A stretch of 27,624 bases of DNA, from IMG/VR virus record IMGVR_UViG_3300021964_000409, positions 1 through 27,624 of that record; one strand, given 5' to 3'. The translations under genes and the position numbers were made by a program. Every line of letters starts with the position of its first letter. The stretch's first letter is position 1. Below, piece by piece: positions 6,978 to 17,800 of the stretch. The DNA is from a virus. Under the pieces are notes generated by a model that saw only the letters and a list, made by a program, of their open reading frames with translations, had not been told where the DNA came from and ran no database searches.

Positions 6978-7625
6978 TTAAAATTGATTATCGTCTTGTT
7001 CAAATTTGTTAAACGTATCTTTAATTTCATTTGGTGAATAGTTCTCAACTTCGTCTGAAGTTAAAATATATTCATTTTTTCCCGTAGCTTCAAACTCATC
7101 TTGTTTATCCATAAAGAAATCACTTAATTTTTGATTGTATGGATAACTATCTAAACTTCTTAACTGTAATTTTTCTTCAGGTGACTTCTCTCTATATTTC
7201 TCAATCTTATTTTCGATTGAATTGATTTTTTGGAAAATTGTATCCATAGCACCTAACTTACTTTCTAAGTCTGATAATTTATCAAACATTGAATTCATGA
7301 ATTCATCTTGTTTTGATTGTATGTCTTTTTGTGAGGTAACTAAATCTGTAATGTCTAATTCTTCAGTACCACCTTCTTCAGTCGGCTCTGAATTTGTAAC
7401 GTCCGTCTGAACATCACCTTCTGTATCATCAACAACTTCAACATCTGGGTCTGCAGTAACATCTACAGGTTCAGGGATTGTTTCAGTTTCTGTATCACCT
7501 CCCATTTCTGTACCAGGAACTTCACCACCTTCTTCAGGTGTTTCAGTATCAAATTGTTCCTCAATATAATTGTTAATCTTATTATATTGTGCAATTTCTT
7601 TTATTAATCTATCGTTTTTACTCAT
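6978..7625 (-). CDS. Acidic coiled-coil protein of unknown function (215 aa)
   Basis: I do not recognise the family. Residues 17-99 contain no Lys, Arg or His and are packed with Glu, Asp, Thr, Gly and Pro, so this part is very acidic and probably disordered. Residues about 100-150 are heptad-like (QDEFMNSMFDKLSDLESKL, then FQKINSIENKIEKYREK) and should form a coiled coil. The C-terminal third is again acidic, with a possible short helical domain (SYPYNQKLSDFFMDKQDEFE). No signal peptide or membrane segment is seen. It is the last gene before the strong terminator that ends the tail block. This suggests a virion, scaffold or assembly-accessory role, but an early-function or DNA-mimic protein is also possible. 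Confidence 0.85.
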   Translation of the reverse strand: MSKNDRLIKEIAQYNKINNYIEEQFDTETPEEGGEVPGTEMGGDTETETIPEPVDVTADPDVEVVDDTEGDVQTDVTNSEPTEEGGTEELDITDLVTSQKDIQSKQDEFMNSMFDKLSDLESKLGAMDTIFQKINSIENKIEKYREKSPEEKLQLRSLDSYPYNQKLSDFFMDKQDEFEATGKNEYILTSDEVENYSPNEIKDTFNKFEQDDNQF

Positions 7626-7636
7626 AACATTATTTT

Positions 7637-7861
7637 TTAACCATTCAAAAGAGTCTTAACCCCGTTTGGAGTTTCAACTCTAAGGGTTCTATTGAGTTTC
7701 ATTGAATTATCAACTCTTTCAATAAGGCCGTCTTTCATTCTTACTGTATAACAATCACCAGTATCTAAATCACAAACTTCTTTATAACCATTCCCCGCAT
7801 CACGCTCGGTTAGTCTTGTGTCTTTCATTAAGTAGTTATCTAAAAGATTTTTAATATCCAT
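7637..7861 (-). CDS. Small protein of unknown function (74 aa)
   Basis: No family recognised. A longer reading frame reaches a TTG at 7888, but the ATG at 7861 (MDIKNLLDNYLMKDTRL) is preferred: it is an ATG, it is preceded by an A-rich leader, and a TATTTAT motif lies between the two positions. The protein has an N-terminal amphipathic helix, two cysteines in EVCDLDTGDCYTVRMKDG that look like a beta-hairpin, and a beta-rich C-terminus. It sits between the giant hub-like gene and the acidic coiled-coil gene, 11 nt before the latter, so it is probably co-transcribed with both. Confidence 0.75.
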   Translation of the reverse strand: MDIKNLLDNYLMKDTRLTERDAGNGYKEVCDLDTGDCYTVRMKDGLIERVDNSMKLNRTLRVETPNGVKTLLNG

Positions 7862-7904
7862 AACTTTTTTATTAATAAATATATGCAAATATCAATTTTT
7901 CCAT

Positions 7905-10900
7905 TTATGCTAGTATTTTGATAACCGCATTTAACATTTTTTCCTTAATATCATCAAATTGTTGTTGTGTAAATGTACCATTACTAATTTTCGTATCAGT
8001 TTCTTGTTTAATCTGTGCACCATTTTTTCCCGTTGCATAATCCTGAACCCATGTAGATAAGTAAAGATATGTCAAGGCGTTTGCAAGTTTCTCATCGTCA
8101 TTTGTAATTGTTGTTGATAGTGAAATTAGTTTATCAATTATAGTAGTATAATTTACAAAGAACTCGATAAAGAATTTAATACTATTTTCTTTATTTTCAA
8201 AAGAGAAAATTGGTATTGTTGGTACTACTACTTCACCATTAACTTGTGATGATTGAGAATTATTTTTTACACACACTTGTCCATTTGTGAATCCTGTTAA
8301 ATTTTGATATCTGCTTGAAGTTGAATTAATACCAAATAAGTTATTGTTTGTACAATCAAATGAACCAATCCCACTATTCATTAAATAACACACCCCAAGA
8401 GAATATGCCCTTAAACTTCTACTATAGCTTGTTATAGTATTAAGATGATTAATCACATCATTAACTGCTATTCTTGTATTTTCAAAATCAACAAAACCTA
8501 TTGATGGGAATTGAGTTATGTCATTACACGCACCACTCTCATCAGGAACTAAAGGATTATTAATTCTAGTTTCATTATTTTGATTAGTTGCATTTTGTGC
8601 TGTCGCTTGTGATTGTTTTTTACGGTAAAAGGTTTCATACTTCTTCAATAGATTTTTATTTACACTCATTACTAATTTATCTATCGAAGGGAAAGAGAAT
8701 ATTGGTTGTCTCATACCTTCAAATGAAGTTTCAAATCCATTTACGTTAATGCTATGACTTACATTAGTAATGAAATACGGTCCATAAAACATCGGGACAT
8801 GTCTTAGATTAAAGTACATCGTTGGTTGTATCATCATATTACCCATTGACGACACACTACAGGTATAACTTCTTGTTCTGTAGATATTATATAATGAAGT
8901 TGTTTGTTGTGCAACCTTATCACCCGCAGCTTGGTTTGCCATATCACTTAAAACCTGAAAACTTTCTGAAGTGTTCTTGTATTGGTTTTGGTCCAAACTA
9001 ATAGATTTGAAAATATTTTGATTACGTATACCAAAGTCTAAATTGAAACCTACAACTTTATTAGACCTACTCCAATCTATTTTATTACTTTGATTTTCTA
9101 ATAGTGGATTATTACTTCCTCTTCTCAAATCAAATACATCTGTTTTAAATCTTGAACTTTTGTTTTCTTTCATATCAAGATGTTCAGATGGCTTACCAAC
9201 ATACATACATAAAAATTTAGGTCTCGAGTCTTGATAATCTACTGATAAGAATGTACCAAATGCAGAATTGGCAATATCAGGATTTACTGTCGGTGTTCCA
9301 TTTTTAGATGCCTCTTGAATACCATAGAAATTTATATATGACGGTAACGCCATGAATATAAAGTTATTCTGAGAAAGTATATAACCAATTAAACTCATTA
9401 GAGAATAACTTGATACTTTTCCTTTTAGGTATCCTTTTAATGATATTACATCAATAGTAAACGTGTCCCCAATATCTCTGTTAGCCCTGTCTAAAAATAA
9501 GAAGTCTTCAAATAATGTTCTTGTTTTAAAATTACCACCAGCAATCCATTTATCATTAAATGTTTTTAATGTTGAGTACACTTCTAATTTTGGCTGATTA
9601 CCATCAACAGCACTTAAACCACCCGTAGTATTAGACTCAGTGTAATTAGGTAACTTATTTCTTAATTGATTAAAAGTATTATTTAATACCGTCTGTCTAA
9701 AAGTAATTTGGTCATCCAATAATTGTTGTACCGTTGAATTAAACGATTGTGTCGTTATTGTGTTATCTTTCAACTTTTGCGTTGCGTAAATTTTAATAAT
9801 CTTAGATAACTGTTGTATATTTGATGTAGTAAAATTAATATTATTATCTATAAAGAAGTCAGTAATATATGAACCATTGTCACTATATTCCAAACCATCT
9901 ATAGTTGAGAACCCAACATATGTTCTAAGAGTATTCCATTCATCTGAATTATTAAGTTGACTATTAACCAAAGTGATACCTGAACCATCACCAGGTAATG
10001 TTCCTTGAACGTAATTACCATAGTCTATCGGCTGAGTTACAGTAGGTGGTGAAACAAAGGAACCAAAAATTCTTTGGTTAAATTCACCAACATTACCTAA
10101 TTTCAAAACAACATCGTAATTCAAGAAATCCTTCATGAAGTTTACAGTATTATCCATTTGTAATGATGCCAAGTTAAAACTATCTTTATCTGAACTACTT
10201 GTTTTAGTAAAATCACCAGCAAATCCAAAAATTTCAGACAACACTGACTGTATATTTCTATATCTTCTATCTGTTGCATTTGCAACATTAAAAAACGTAG
10301 AAGTACTAGTTTCACCATCCATGATTGGTACAGAATCATTGAGTGGTTTACAGAAATTTAAAAATTCGGTTTCAAACTTATCTAATATTTCTTTATCAAA
10401 AATAGAGAATAACTCCTCTATACTTGAGTATTGTACATCCGATTCAATACTAAACGCGTCTTGGATTAATGAATCTCCTGTAAAAATTTGTTTCAAATAC
10501 TGAGTAGGTGTTGGTTTTGTAACTAAATCATTATTAAAGAATCCATAGTTCGGTGATAACCATAATGTTCTAACAGTACCATTATAAACAGATGTATTAC
10601 CTGTCATTTCGGTAACCATCTTGTTGTTATTATTACTACACTCAAACTTAGACTGATTAAAAGGTAAGAATCCACAGGATGGTAGTAAGAAAAAGTCTTT
10701 ATTCTCTATAGGTGTCCCTATCCTTTCTTCATTAGTTCTTAAATCCATGTATTGGAAAAAGTTGTTAAGATATAAACCCCTATTAGGATTACCAACAATA
10801 TTACCTGTATTGAATACAATCTGAGACTCATTTAAATTTCCAACATACATTTTTTTATCATACGCCTGTTGCCAATCGTTTGATGTATACCCTGTTAAGA

Positions 10901-13900
10901 CTTCTCTCTCAGTAAAGAAATAATAACTATCATTAATCAATTTTGGATATAAACCAACATTCATTACTGATAAATCTGTTGGTGTGGGTATCGACAACGT
11001 AGTATTAAATTGTTGTGTTACTTGAGTAGTATTACCACTATAATCCCTGATATCGTATGTCGTAGTTGAAGAACTATTTACAGGGTCATAACCACCAGCA
11101 TAGTTATAATCCGTCCATACGTTATCGAGAATATCAACATTATCTTCAATATGTCTTTTGTAACGATGCCATATTGAACCGTATTTTAATATCCACGAAT
11201 ATGGAACTCTGTGAATCGCTGAGAACTTACTCATTACTGACCACACATAGTCTAACTCAGTTTCAACATCATCATCATTAAATGATTTATATTTTTCTCT
11301 AAGTGTTGCTAATGGTAGTGAATTTACTAACAGATATCCTAACGATGTGAATGACACATCACTTCCGTCCACTCTTTGTCTTAATAAATCCGCAGATTCA
11401 CTAATTGCGTTTGCAAAATACGGTGTATTAAGTAGGGATGTTGTTTGTGTAGGTGTTATACCCGATGTCCCATACTCATTACCATAATTTAAGTAAGACT
11501 CGGTAATCCATAAATTTTCAATATTTTTATTTTCATAAAATTCTTTGGCACCTTGTCTTGTTATTTGATTCAATCCTTGTGGTGATGAACCCGCCTGGCT
11601 AAAGTTTTCAAAATTTAAAACATTTTGTGTTGACCCCTCTCCTGTATTTCCTCTCCAATATGTTGAGGTGAATAAAGTTTTATCATAGGTATTGTCTTCT
11701 ATTCTAAATGATGAAATTGTTTTCTTGTTTTCATTAAACACCAACGTTTTTGTTGTGTTGTTAGAATCATTAGTAGAATTTATATTAGTACCATTAGCTA
11801 AGTTACTTTTACTCCATACTAAATCAGTAAAAGGGTAAACATCATAAGTTGTAAATTCATTAGATGTTGTCTTTTTTAAGTATTCTTCAATATTTTCTGT
11901 AGATGTAGAACCATTAGTCACTTCAGGACTATTCTCAAATATAGATACATCATATAATTGATTAGGGTTTTCAACATAATTTTTAATATATGGTGTTACA
12001 AAATTACCCTGTGAATATTGTGTCCATAATTCACCCTCACCATTTAAAGATTGTACTCGTAATTCATTTAAGAATGTTGGGTATGTAAAAGCAAAGTTCT
12101 TTAACTTAATAGTTAATGAAGTACTTTTCTTAACCGCTTCAGATATATTATGATATTCAAAGTCTCCTAATAAATCATATATTTCGTCACTATTACTTGA
12201 AGGTCTAAATAATTTAGTGTAGTTAGATGATAGTATAGACCTTTCTAAAATTTCATATAGGAAATTTGTTTCAGTTAAATTCTCATATGGTTCAACATTA
12301 TTTGGAAATTCAATAGCACTAACACCTATATACTCATTTTCAGTTTGAGGATTTGACAAACCTGTTGGACTTTGTTGTATTTCTTTCTGCACACTACCCT
12401 TTAAGTATTCTTCCACGAATTGTATCTCGGGCCATACATCATATAGATAACCCTTTGTTTTAGTTAATGACTGTGGGTCACCAGGATATTTTATGACATA
12501 ATTTGAGTTACCGTTTTGGTCTATTTCAGTTTCAAAATATTGAGGCCATGGATAAACAATACTATCCTCAGATAATTTACCATCTACAGTCACTTTTTGT
12601 AAGGAATCCTTTGCGTCTGTTCCAAAACTTTTTTCAGGGTCAATAATTGATGTTAATCTTATTGGATTCGCTTTTTGGTCATATGCTTTGGTGTGTGTTT
12701 CATCCATCAATCTTAAAAACGCGTCCGCATTTGCACAGATAACACCAATAGTATTTCTTATTGTCGGATTAAATCCTAACCCACCCTCCGAAGCTGGTCT
12801 CGTTATTTTTCTCGCTAAAGTACGTGATAGACTTGTTTCAATATTTTGTGAGTTTTTATTGAAAATTCTTTCCATCTTATCTAATAAACTTAAGAAAGAA
12901 TTCACAGGGAAGTTAGAATCATCAAATGAATTACCAAACACATAGTATGGTTGTTCTTCTGTAACAATATTTCCATTAACTAAAACTTGTACTTGCAGAT
13001 TTAGTTCAGCTTGTAGTCCTAACTTAAACTCACTAAGACTTTCAACAGTAGGTTGAGCATTGTTTCTAAGAATATATGTGTTTGTGTAGTCAACTTTATT
13101 TTTATCAATAGTCTTTTTAATTGTTTTGACATCTATTAAAAAGTTTATTTGACTATTAATAGTTTCCTTTTTTCCATTATCAGGGTTTTCAATAGTGTAA
13201 CTACCGTTTAAACCAAAGGTGGCATTACTTTCGAGTTTTTCTTTATATTTTTTTATAATCTCTTCTAACTTTATGTTAGCACTCTGAGTTTTTTGTGTGT
13301 TATCTCGTATACCACTCTGTAGTGGATAATACACATATCCATTACCTTTATCTTTTGATTCTACAATAGGTAAGGAACCATCAATGTAATCATTGTAAAA
13401 TGAACCACTAACACTTGAAAATATTTCCTTTCTAAATTTACTAAGGTCTTCTCTATATTTTTGTATATCATTTAATACCTCTAACTCCTGAGGTCCAAAT
13501 TGTTCGTTGATATATCTCTCTAACGATTCTATTCTATATACAAATTCACTAAGTGTTAGTTCTTCGAAATTTTCATCTAATAAACCTTTGGCTTTGTATT
13601 GACTGTAAACCTCCCCTAATACTTGTCTACCTCTCGTTGTATTTTCAATAGTGACTTGTGTTGTTGAACTAACATTTCCAGCTTGTGCCTGTTCTTGTTG
13701 TGCATTAGTAGCTGTCGACCCTTCATTACTAGTTATTTGTTTACCAAACATTCTTGGTGCGGTAAATAAATGTTGGACATTAATATCTTCTAAAATTGCT
13801 GATGTTCTCCCAATAAATTCAGTGGTGATTAAATAATTACCATCTGAAGGGTCAAATCTTGCATTAAATTTCTTCAACATTAATTCATACTTAACTGCCT

Positions 13901-14510
13901 TACCATAGTAACCTTTTACTGTTAAATAAAATATCGGATATGGTAGTTGGAAAAATGCTGAGTATGGTGATTGCTCTCCCTGTTCAAAAAGTGTTCGGCC
14001 TTGAACATCGACCATTTCAATAGTAACCTGAGGTATGTATGCTGCATTATTTTGAATCCTAATACTCGTAATACCTAACCCTTGAGTATCCTCAGAATTT
14101 ATTGTCTTTCTAACTATTTTTTGATTAGGTCGTTGTCCTACAATATATTCTTGAGTTTGGTTAGCACCTTTACCTTCTCTCGCACCTTTACCCGTTTGTT
14201 GGTCAGACCAACTTGTATCCATAGCCAATTTACCTCTCGGACTTAGGAAGTTGATTTCATGTATTCCAGGTTCACCTAAAGAAGCTACTGATGTATTAAC
14301 CACAGAGTCATCTAAGTCTGAACCAACCGCTAATTTTGTTCTTGGTAATACCTTCGCCTCTAAATTTGCATAAAAGACCAAATCTTCATGGTCTACTAAT
14401 CTTTCTTGAACTTCACCATTGGGCAGAGTGACCTTGTTTGGGTCAACCAAAATAATATTTTCGTAATCGTTTTCTACGTAAATGTTTTTACTCTGTCTGT
14501 TATCTGCCAT
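7905..14510 (-). CDS. Giant baseplate hub-like protein (2201 aa) with C-terminal degenerate GH73-like domain
   Basis: A very large protein, rich in Asn, Thr and Ser and probably mostly beta. Residues about 1790-1936 end in a segment (MMIQPTMYFNLRHV, then GPYFITNVSHSINVNGFETS) typical of gpD/gp27/VgrG-type hub domains. A low-complexity Gln/Asn linker follows at about 1965-1993. Residues about 2015-2140 look like a glucosaminidase (GH73) fold: MNSGIGSF, TNNNLFGIN, then FENKENSIKFFIEFF. The catalytic Glu expected in the family's ESGWG motif is Asn2045 here. The N-terminal 250 residues are a conserved-looking structural region (TVKGYYGKAVKYELM) whose function I cannot assign. T4 gp27 (391) and gp5 (575) are far smaller, so this may combine hub and cell-wall modules. 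It overlaps the gp53-like gene by 11 nt. Baseplate location is inferred from context and the hub-like segment. Confidence 0.8.
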   Translation of the reverse strand: MADNRQSKNIYVENDYENIILVDPNKVTLPNGEVQERLVDHEDLVFYANLEAKVLPRTKLAVGSDLDDSVVNTSVASLGEPGIHEINFLSPRGKLAMDTSWSDQQTGKGAREGKGANQTQEYIVGQRPNQKIVRKTINSEDTQGLGITSIRIQNNAAYIPQVTIEMVDVQGRTLFEQGEQSPYSAFFQLPYPIFYLTVKGYYGKAVKYELMLKKFNARFDPSDGNYLITTEFIGRTSAILEDINVQHLFTAPRMFGKQITSNEGSTATNAQQEQAQAGNVSSTTQVTIENTTRGRQVLGEVYSQYKAKGLLDENFEELTLSEFVYRIESLERYINEQFGPQELEVLNDIQKYREDLSKFRKEIFSSVSGSFYNDYIDGSLPIVESKDKGNGYVYYPLQSGIRDNTQKTQSANIKLEEIIKKYKEKLESNATFGLNGSYTIENPDNGKKETINSQINFLIDVKTIKKTIDKNKVDYTNTYILRNNAQPTVESLSEFKLGLQAELNLQVQVLVNGNIVTEEQPYYVFGNSFDDSNFPVNSFLSLLDKMERIFNKNSQNIETSLSRTLARKITRPASEGGLGFNPTIRNTIGVICANADAFLRLMDETHTKAYDQKANPIRLTSIIDPEKSFGTDAKDSLQKVTVDGKLSEDSIVYPWPQYFETEIDQNGNSNYVIKYPGDPQSLTKTKGYLYDVWPEIQFVEEYLKGSVQKEIQQSPTGLSNPQTENEYIGVSAIEFPNNVEPYENLTETNFLYEILERSILSSNYTKLFRPSSNSDEIYDLLGDFEYHNISEAVKKSTSLTIKLKNFAFTYPTFLNELRVQSLNGEGELWTQYSQGNFVTPYIKNYVENPNQLYDVSIFENSPEVTNGSTSTENIEEYLKKTTSNEFTTYDVYPFTDLVWSKSNLANGTNINSTNDSNNTTKTLVFNENKKTISSFRIEDNTYDKTLFTSTYWRGNTGEGSTQNVLNFENFSQAGSSPQGLNQITRQGAKEFYENKNIENLWITESYLNYGNEYGTSGITPTQTTSLLNTPYFANAISESADLLRQRVDGSDVSFTSLGYLLVNSLPLATLREKYKSFNDDDVETELDYVWSVMSKFSAIHRVPYSWILKYGSIWHRYKRHIEDNVDILDNVWTDYNYAGGYDPVNSSSTTTYDIRDYSGNTTQVTQQFNTTLSIPTPTDLSVMNVGLYPKLINDSYYFFTEREVLTGYTSNDWQQAYDKKMYVGNLNESQIVFNTGNIVGNPNRGLYLNNFFQYMDLRTNEERIGTPIENKDFFLLPSCGFLPFNQSKFECSNNNNKMVTEMTGNTSVYNGTVRTLWLSPNYGFFNNDLVTKPTPTQYLKQIFTGDSLIQDAFSIESDVQYSSIEELFSIFDKEILDKFETEFLNFCKPLNDSVPIMDGETSTSTFFNVANATDRRYRNIQSVLSEIFGFAGDFTKTSSSDKDSFNLASLQMDNTVNFMKDFLNYDVVLKLGNVGEFNQRIFGSFVSPPTVTQPIDYGNYVQGTLPGDGSGITLVNSQLNNSDEWNTLRTYVGFSTIDGLEYSDNGSYITDFFIDNNINFTTSNIQQLSKIIKIYATQKLKDNTITTQSFNSTVQQLLDDQITFRQTVLNNTFNQLRNKLPNYTESNTTGGLSAVDGNQPKLEVYSTLKTFNDKWIAGGNFKTRTLFEDFLFLDRANRDIGDTFTIDVISLKGYLKGKVSSYSLMSLIGYILSQNNFIFMALPSYINFYGIQEASKNGTPTVNPDIANSAFGTFLSVDYQDSRPKFLCMYVGKPSEHLDMKENKSSRFKTDVFDLRRGSNNPLLENQSNKIDWSRSNKVVGFNLDFGIRNQNIFKSISLDQNQYKNTSESFQVLSDMANQAAGDKVAQQTTSLYNIYRTRSYTCSVSSMGNMMIQPTMYFNLRHVPMFYGPYFITNVSHSINVNGFETSFEGMRQPIFSFPSIDKLVMSVNKNLLKKYETFYRKKQSQATAQNATNQNNETRINNPLVPDESGACNDITQFPSIGFVDFENTRIAVNDVINHLNTITSYSRSLRAYSLGVCYLMNSGIGSFDCTNNNLFGINSTSSRYQNLTGFTNGQVCVKNNSQSSQVNGEVVVPTIPIFSFENKENSIKFFIEFFVNYTTIIDKLISLSTTITNDDEKLANALTYLYLSTWVQDYATGKNGAQIKQETDTKISNGTFTQQQFDDIKEKMLNAVIKILA
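8090..8470 (-). other. GH73 (glucosaminidase)-like domain lacking the expected catalytic Glu
   Basis: Encoded domain at about residues 2015-2140 of the giant hub-like protein. The spacing of MNSGIGSF, NNLFGIN and the downstream SIKFFIEFF matches peptidoglycan glucosaminidases (ESGWG, NLFGIK, then a helix before the conserved end). Asn replaces the catalytic Glu, suggesting a binding rather than cutting role. The assignment rests on motif recognition only. Confidence 0.5.
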
Positions 14511-14817
14511 AATAGAAGAAGTGATTGTCTAATGCTGCCTTATAATCCTGTAAAGAAGTTATCAACGGAAAAGGAATAATCAATGTTGTCGAATCAGGAA
14601 TATTACTTTCCAACCCACCAAAATTAGGATTAGCCACCATTATCAACCATCCAAAGTATGGTGTGGAGTATATTTCTTGAGATATTTTATCAAGTCTACT
14701 TCTACCAACACGATAAATATATTTTTTATCTGTCGGCTTGGCTGGAATCCTTACAAATGGTACAACAGTTTGTTCTCCATTAATTAAGAAGTCTTTATAT
14801 CTGTTATAATATTGCAT
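14500..14817 (-). CDS. 53: Small baseplate wedge protein, gp53/LysM-like (105 aa)
   Basis: A short protein with the pattern of the T4 gp53 family and related LysM-like baseplate proteins: a Tyr-rich N-terminus, then YIYRVGRSRLDKISQEIY, then GWLIMVANP. This compares with the family theme of a mature chain that must start promptly, sit, and hold a residual aromatic-rich loop. Family role: gp53 joins neighbouring wedges around the hub in baseplate assembly. The start codon overlaps the stop of the upstream 1663-residue gene (TAATG), and its 3' end overlaps the start of the giant hub-like gene by 11 nt, so the three are probably translated in a coupled way as one baseplate module. Shorter than T4 gp53 (196 residues). 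Confidence 0.72.
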   Translation of the reverse strand: MQYYNRYKDFLINGEQTVVPFVRIPAKPTDKKYIYRVGRSRLDKISQEIYSTPYFGWLIMVANPNFGGLESNIPDSTTLIIPFPLITSLQDYKAALDNHFFYYGR

Positions 14818-17800
14818 TATTTAAGTCGTTTTTTACCATTAAAGGTTGTTTTATCACCTGTATTTACTTGCTCATATAAAGTAATTAAATCATCAGATAG
14901 TGAACTACTTGTAATTTTAGAGAAGGTAAAAGTTCTTGCCTTGTCCTGATTATATGGTAAGTATTGTGAGTACTTATCATTAAAATATTCATTTTTAAAC
15001 GAATCAAAAGCCTTAACAGACTCAACATATGCCGATTCATAGTAAAGTTGTAACTCATCTAAAATTTCATTCAACTCTTTTGAGAATCTTTCTTTTTGTC
15101 TATTGTTCTTAAAGGTCATCCCATTGATGAGTTTATTAAAAACTTTGTTTTTATCGTCTTTTATATCCTTACCTAATAAAGTAAATAAACTTACCTCAGC
15201 CGGTGAGTTAATTCTTTTTTCTTTACTAGTTCTAACTAACGCACTCTTTTTCTTAAGAGTAGTATTATCAGGATATACGCTATAAGTAAAATTATCATTC
15301 CATTCATTACTAAAAGTCGTAATCAAATAATACGATTCTAACTTGGTGTATAGTTCCCTCATATCAGAACCTATAACAGAAAAGTCATTAGATAATTCTT
15401 CCAAAGTATCTAATGGAGTACCAGGTGATGAAACATCAACATCTGAAGTACCTGAAACACTAAATATCACAGTACTACCTTGTTTTGTTTGATATCCATC
15501 ACTACCAGTATTAGAACCAGCAGATTGTGTTACAACATAATTTAATTTGTCTATATCAAAAATTAAGGTAGTTTCATCAGAAGACAATCGTTGTAGGTTA
15601 GTTTCCATATTAAGAACATACTCGTTCTTTTTTTCTTCCATTAAACTTTTAATTGAATTTTTGTAACTATCAATTAGAGAATTCTTAAATAAACCAAAAT
15701 TACCATAATCAATTAAAGGACAGGTTCCACTATCAACAGTGGTCACACAGAAATTATAAGTACTATCAACATTGTCTTGGAGGTAAGCACTCTTACCAAA
15801 CATATTGGTATCAACACCGTTTACCGTTCCATCACTATAATCTCTTAAGTTTACAAATAACTTTAATCCACCATATAAGTAGGTATTATTAATCTCCTCA
15901 AGTGAAGACAATACCGATTCCGCATATGATTTATTATGAGTGGTAATATCCTTCATAATACCCTTATAATCAGAAGTACCTGATATTGCACCTGTTTCAG
16001 CAACATTTTGTTGAGTTAAAATATTACCAATAGATACACCACCCAATCTTTGATTTTCTTCAGTCTGTCTTGGGTCCGTATTACCATTTTCTAATTGTAT
16101 AGATTCTAATATCTGAGCATCGAACTGTGATGCTGAAACATCGGTAACATCTGCCCTATCATCATACATCTCAGTATTTGCATAATAATTAAATGACAAC
16201 GCATTTTGTAATTTAGCCACAGGTTCTTTCAACCCTTCACCACCAATAAAATTAAATGATAAACTAACATCCGCAATCATCGGTTGTACACCAATACCTT
16301 CAGGATTCATATCCAACATTAAAGGCTCATATCTGATATTTAATGAGTTGATAACAATCTTTGAGTGGTAAAAATCACCAATTCGTAATACACAAACAGG
16401 TGGGGCACCAAATGCGGTGTTAAAGGCATCATTATAGACTCTCGTAACTCGACCTGTAGAATCTTTTTGAATTGTAGGTATAGTATCACCAGGTCTCATA
16501 CATTGTTGAAGGAATGTCAATCTTGAATTTAATCCTTCAGGTGTTATAGAGTGAAATACGGGTTGGAAGTATTTAAATTTCTCTTTAATACTTTCATAAA
16601 CCGCAGGTGAGTCTTGTTGTACCATATCAAAATAGTTACACTCACTTAAGGTTCTTCTTAAAACTCTTTTGGCAATATCTTGTCTAACTCTTGATTCTTG
16701 TGTTTCAACAGTATTTGTAGTTCTGATATTACTAGTTTCTTGAGTAACACCATTACTATCTGTTGTTGGTTCTGCCGGTTCTTCTGTTTTGGTTGAAGTT
16801 TCAGGAACTATCTCATTATCCATTCTTATTCTCACCCTTCTACAAGCCATCGCCCCTTGTGAAAACTCAGCATCAGTACCTGTAGAAGGAACGGTAGTAC
16901 AATCTACAGTGTTACCATTTACATCCGAAACCGTACCTTGTTCTCCTTGAGGTAACTGATTTATAGTTAATTTTTTATCATCTATATAATTTCCAATTTT
17001 ACCACCACCCTCTATCGGTATTTCTCTCAACCAATTTATAACCGATGATATTCTTCGTTGTGATAATTTTTTATTATATTCATCACTAGCCACAGGTGAT
17101 GCCGCCCCTAAAATACTAATATTTACACTATTACCTTGTTTTAAAGTTTCACCAAGTTTAGTAGTAAATTCTTTATTTAAATTATATGAAGATTTAATCG
17201 TTTCAAAGAATTGAACCATAGCACTCTTCTTAGTCTCATCAGGTTGGTTGTTTAATATAGTAGCTTCTCTACCAATATATGTATTATATGTACTATCATA
17301 ACTAACACTTACCGTTTCATCCCAATTAGGTCTAGTTCCTGCAGGACCTGGAATGTCATTATCAAAATAAAATACAAGTTCTTCTTCCTTAAAGTTAGTT
17401 AATTTTTTATCGTCCTGTTTTGGCTTTTCTGTTTGTATTTGAGGCGGTATTTCCCTAACCTCAGTTTTGTAATCCTCGACTGAGGTAATTTTATTTACAA
17501 TCTCGTATATATCAGACAATGAGAACTGCGGGTATTTCGCAACTAAATCGTATATGTCATAATTTAAACATCCCGCAATGAATGAATCCACAATAGCATT
17601 TACAGCTTCACCGTTCTGACCTTTTAATTCTTTGTCAATCAATAAGTTCATTATTGAAGGGTGGTCAACCACAATCTTCCATGAAAGATTACCAACACGA
17701 GTAGTATTATTGTATGTATATACAGGTTCAGGACGACCTAAAAATTCGTTAGATGTCCACCTTGTACTCACATTTTCATCCACCCTCATATCATATGGGG

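Noticed and set aside
7862-7888. TTG at 7888 as start of the small gene at 7637-7861
   Set aside because: A better-placed ATG at 7861 has an A-rich leader, and the extra nine codons overlap a TATTTAT promoter-like motif.
10135-10503. 122-codon plus-strand ORF within the giant hub-like gene
   Set aside because: Antisense shadow of a long continuous coding frame; no start context and no recognisable domain.
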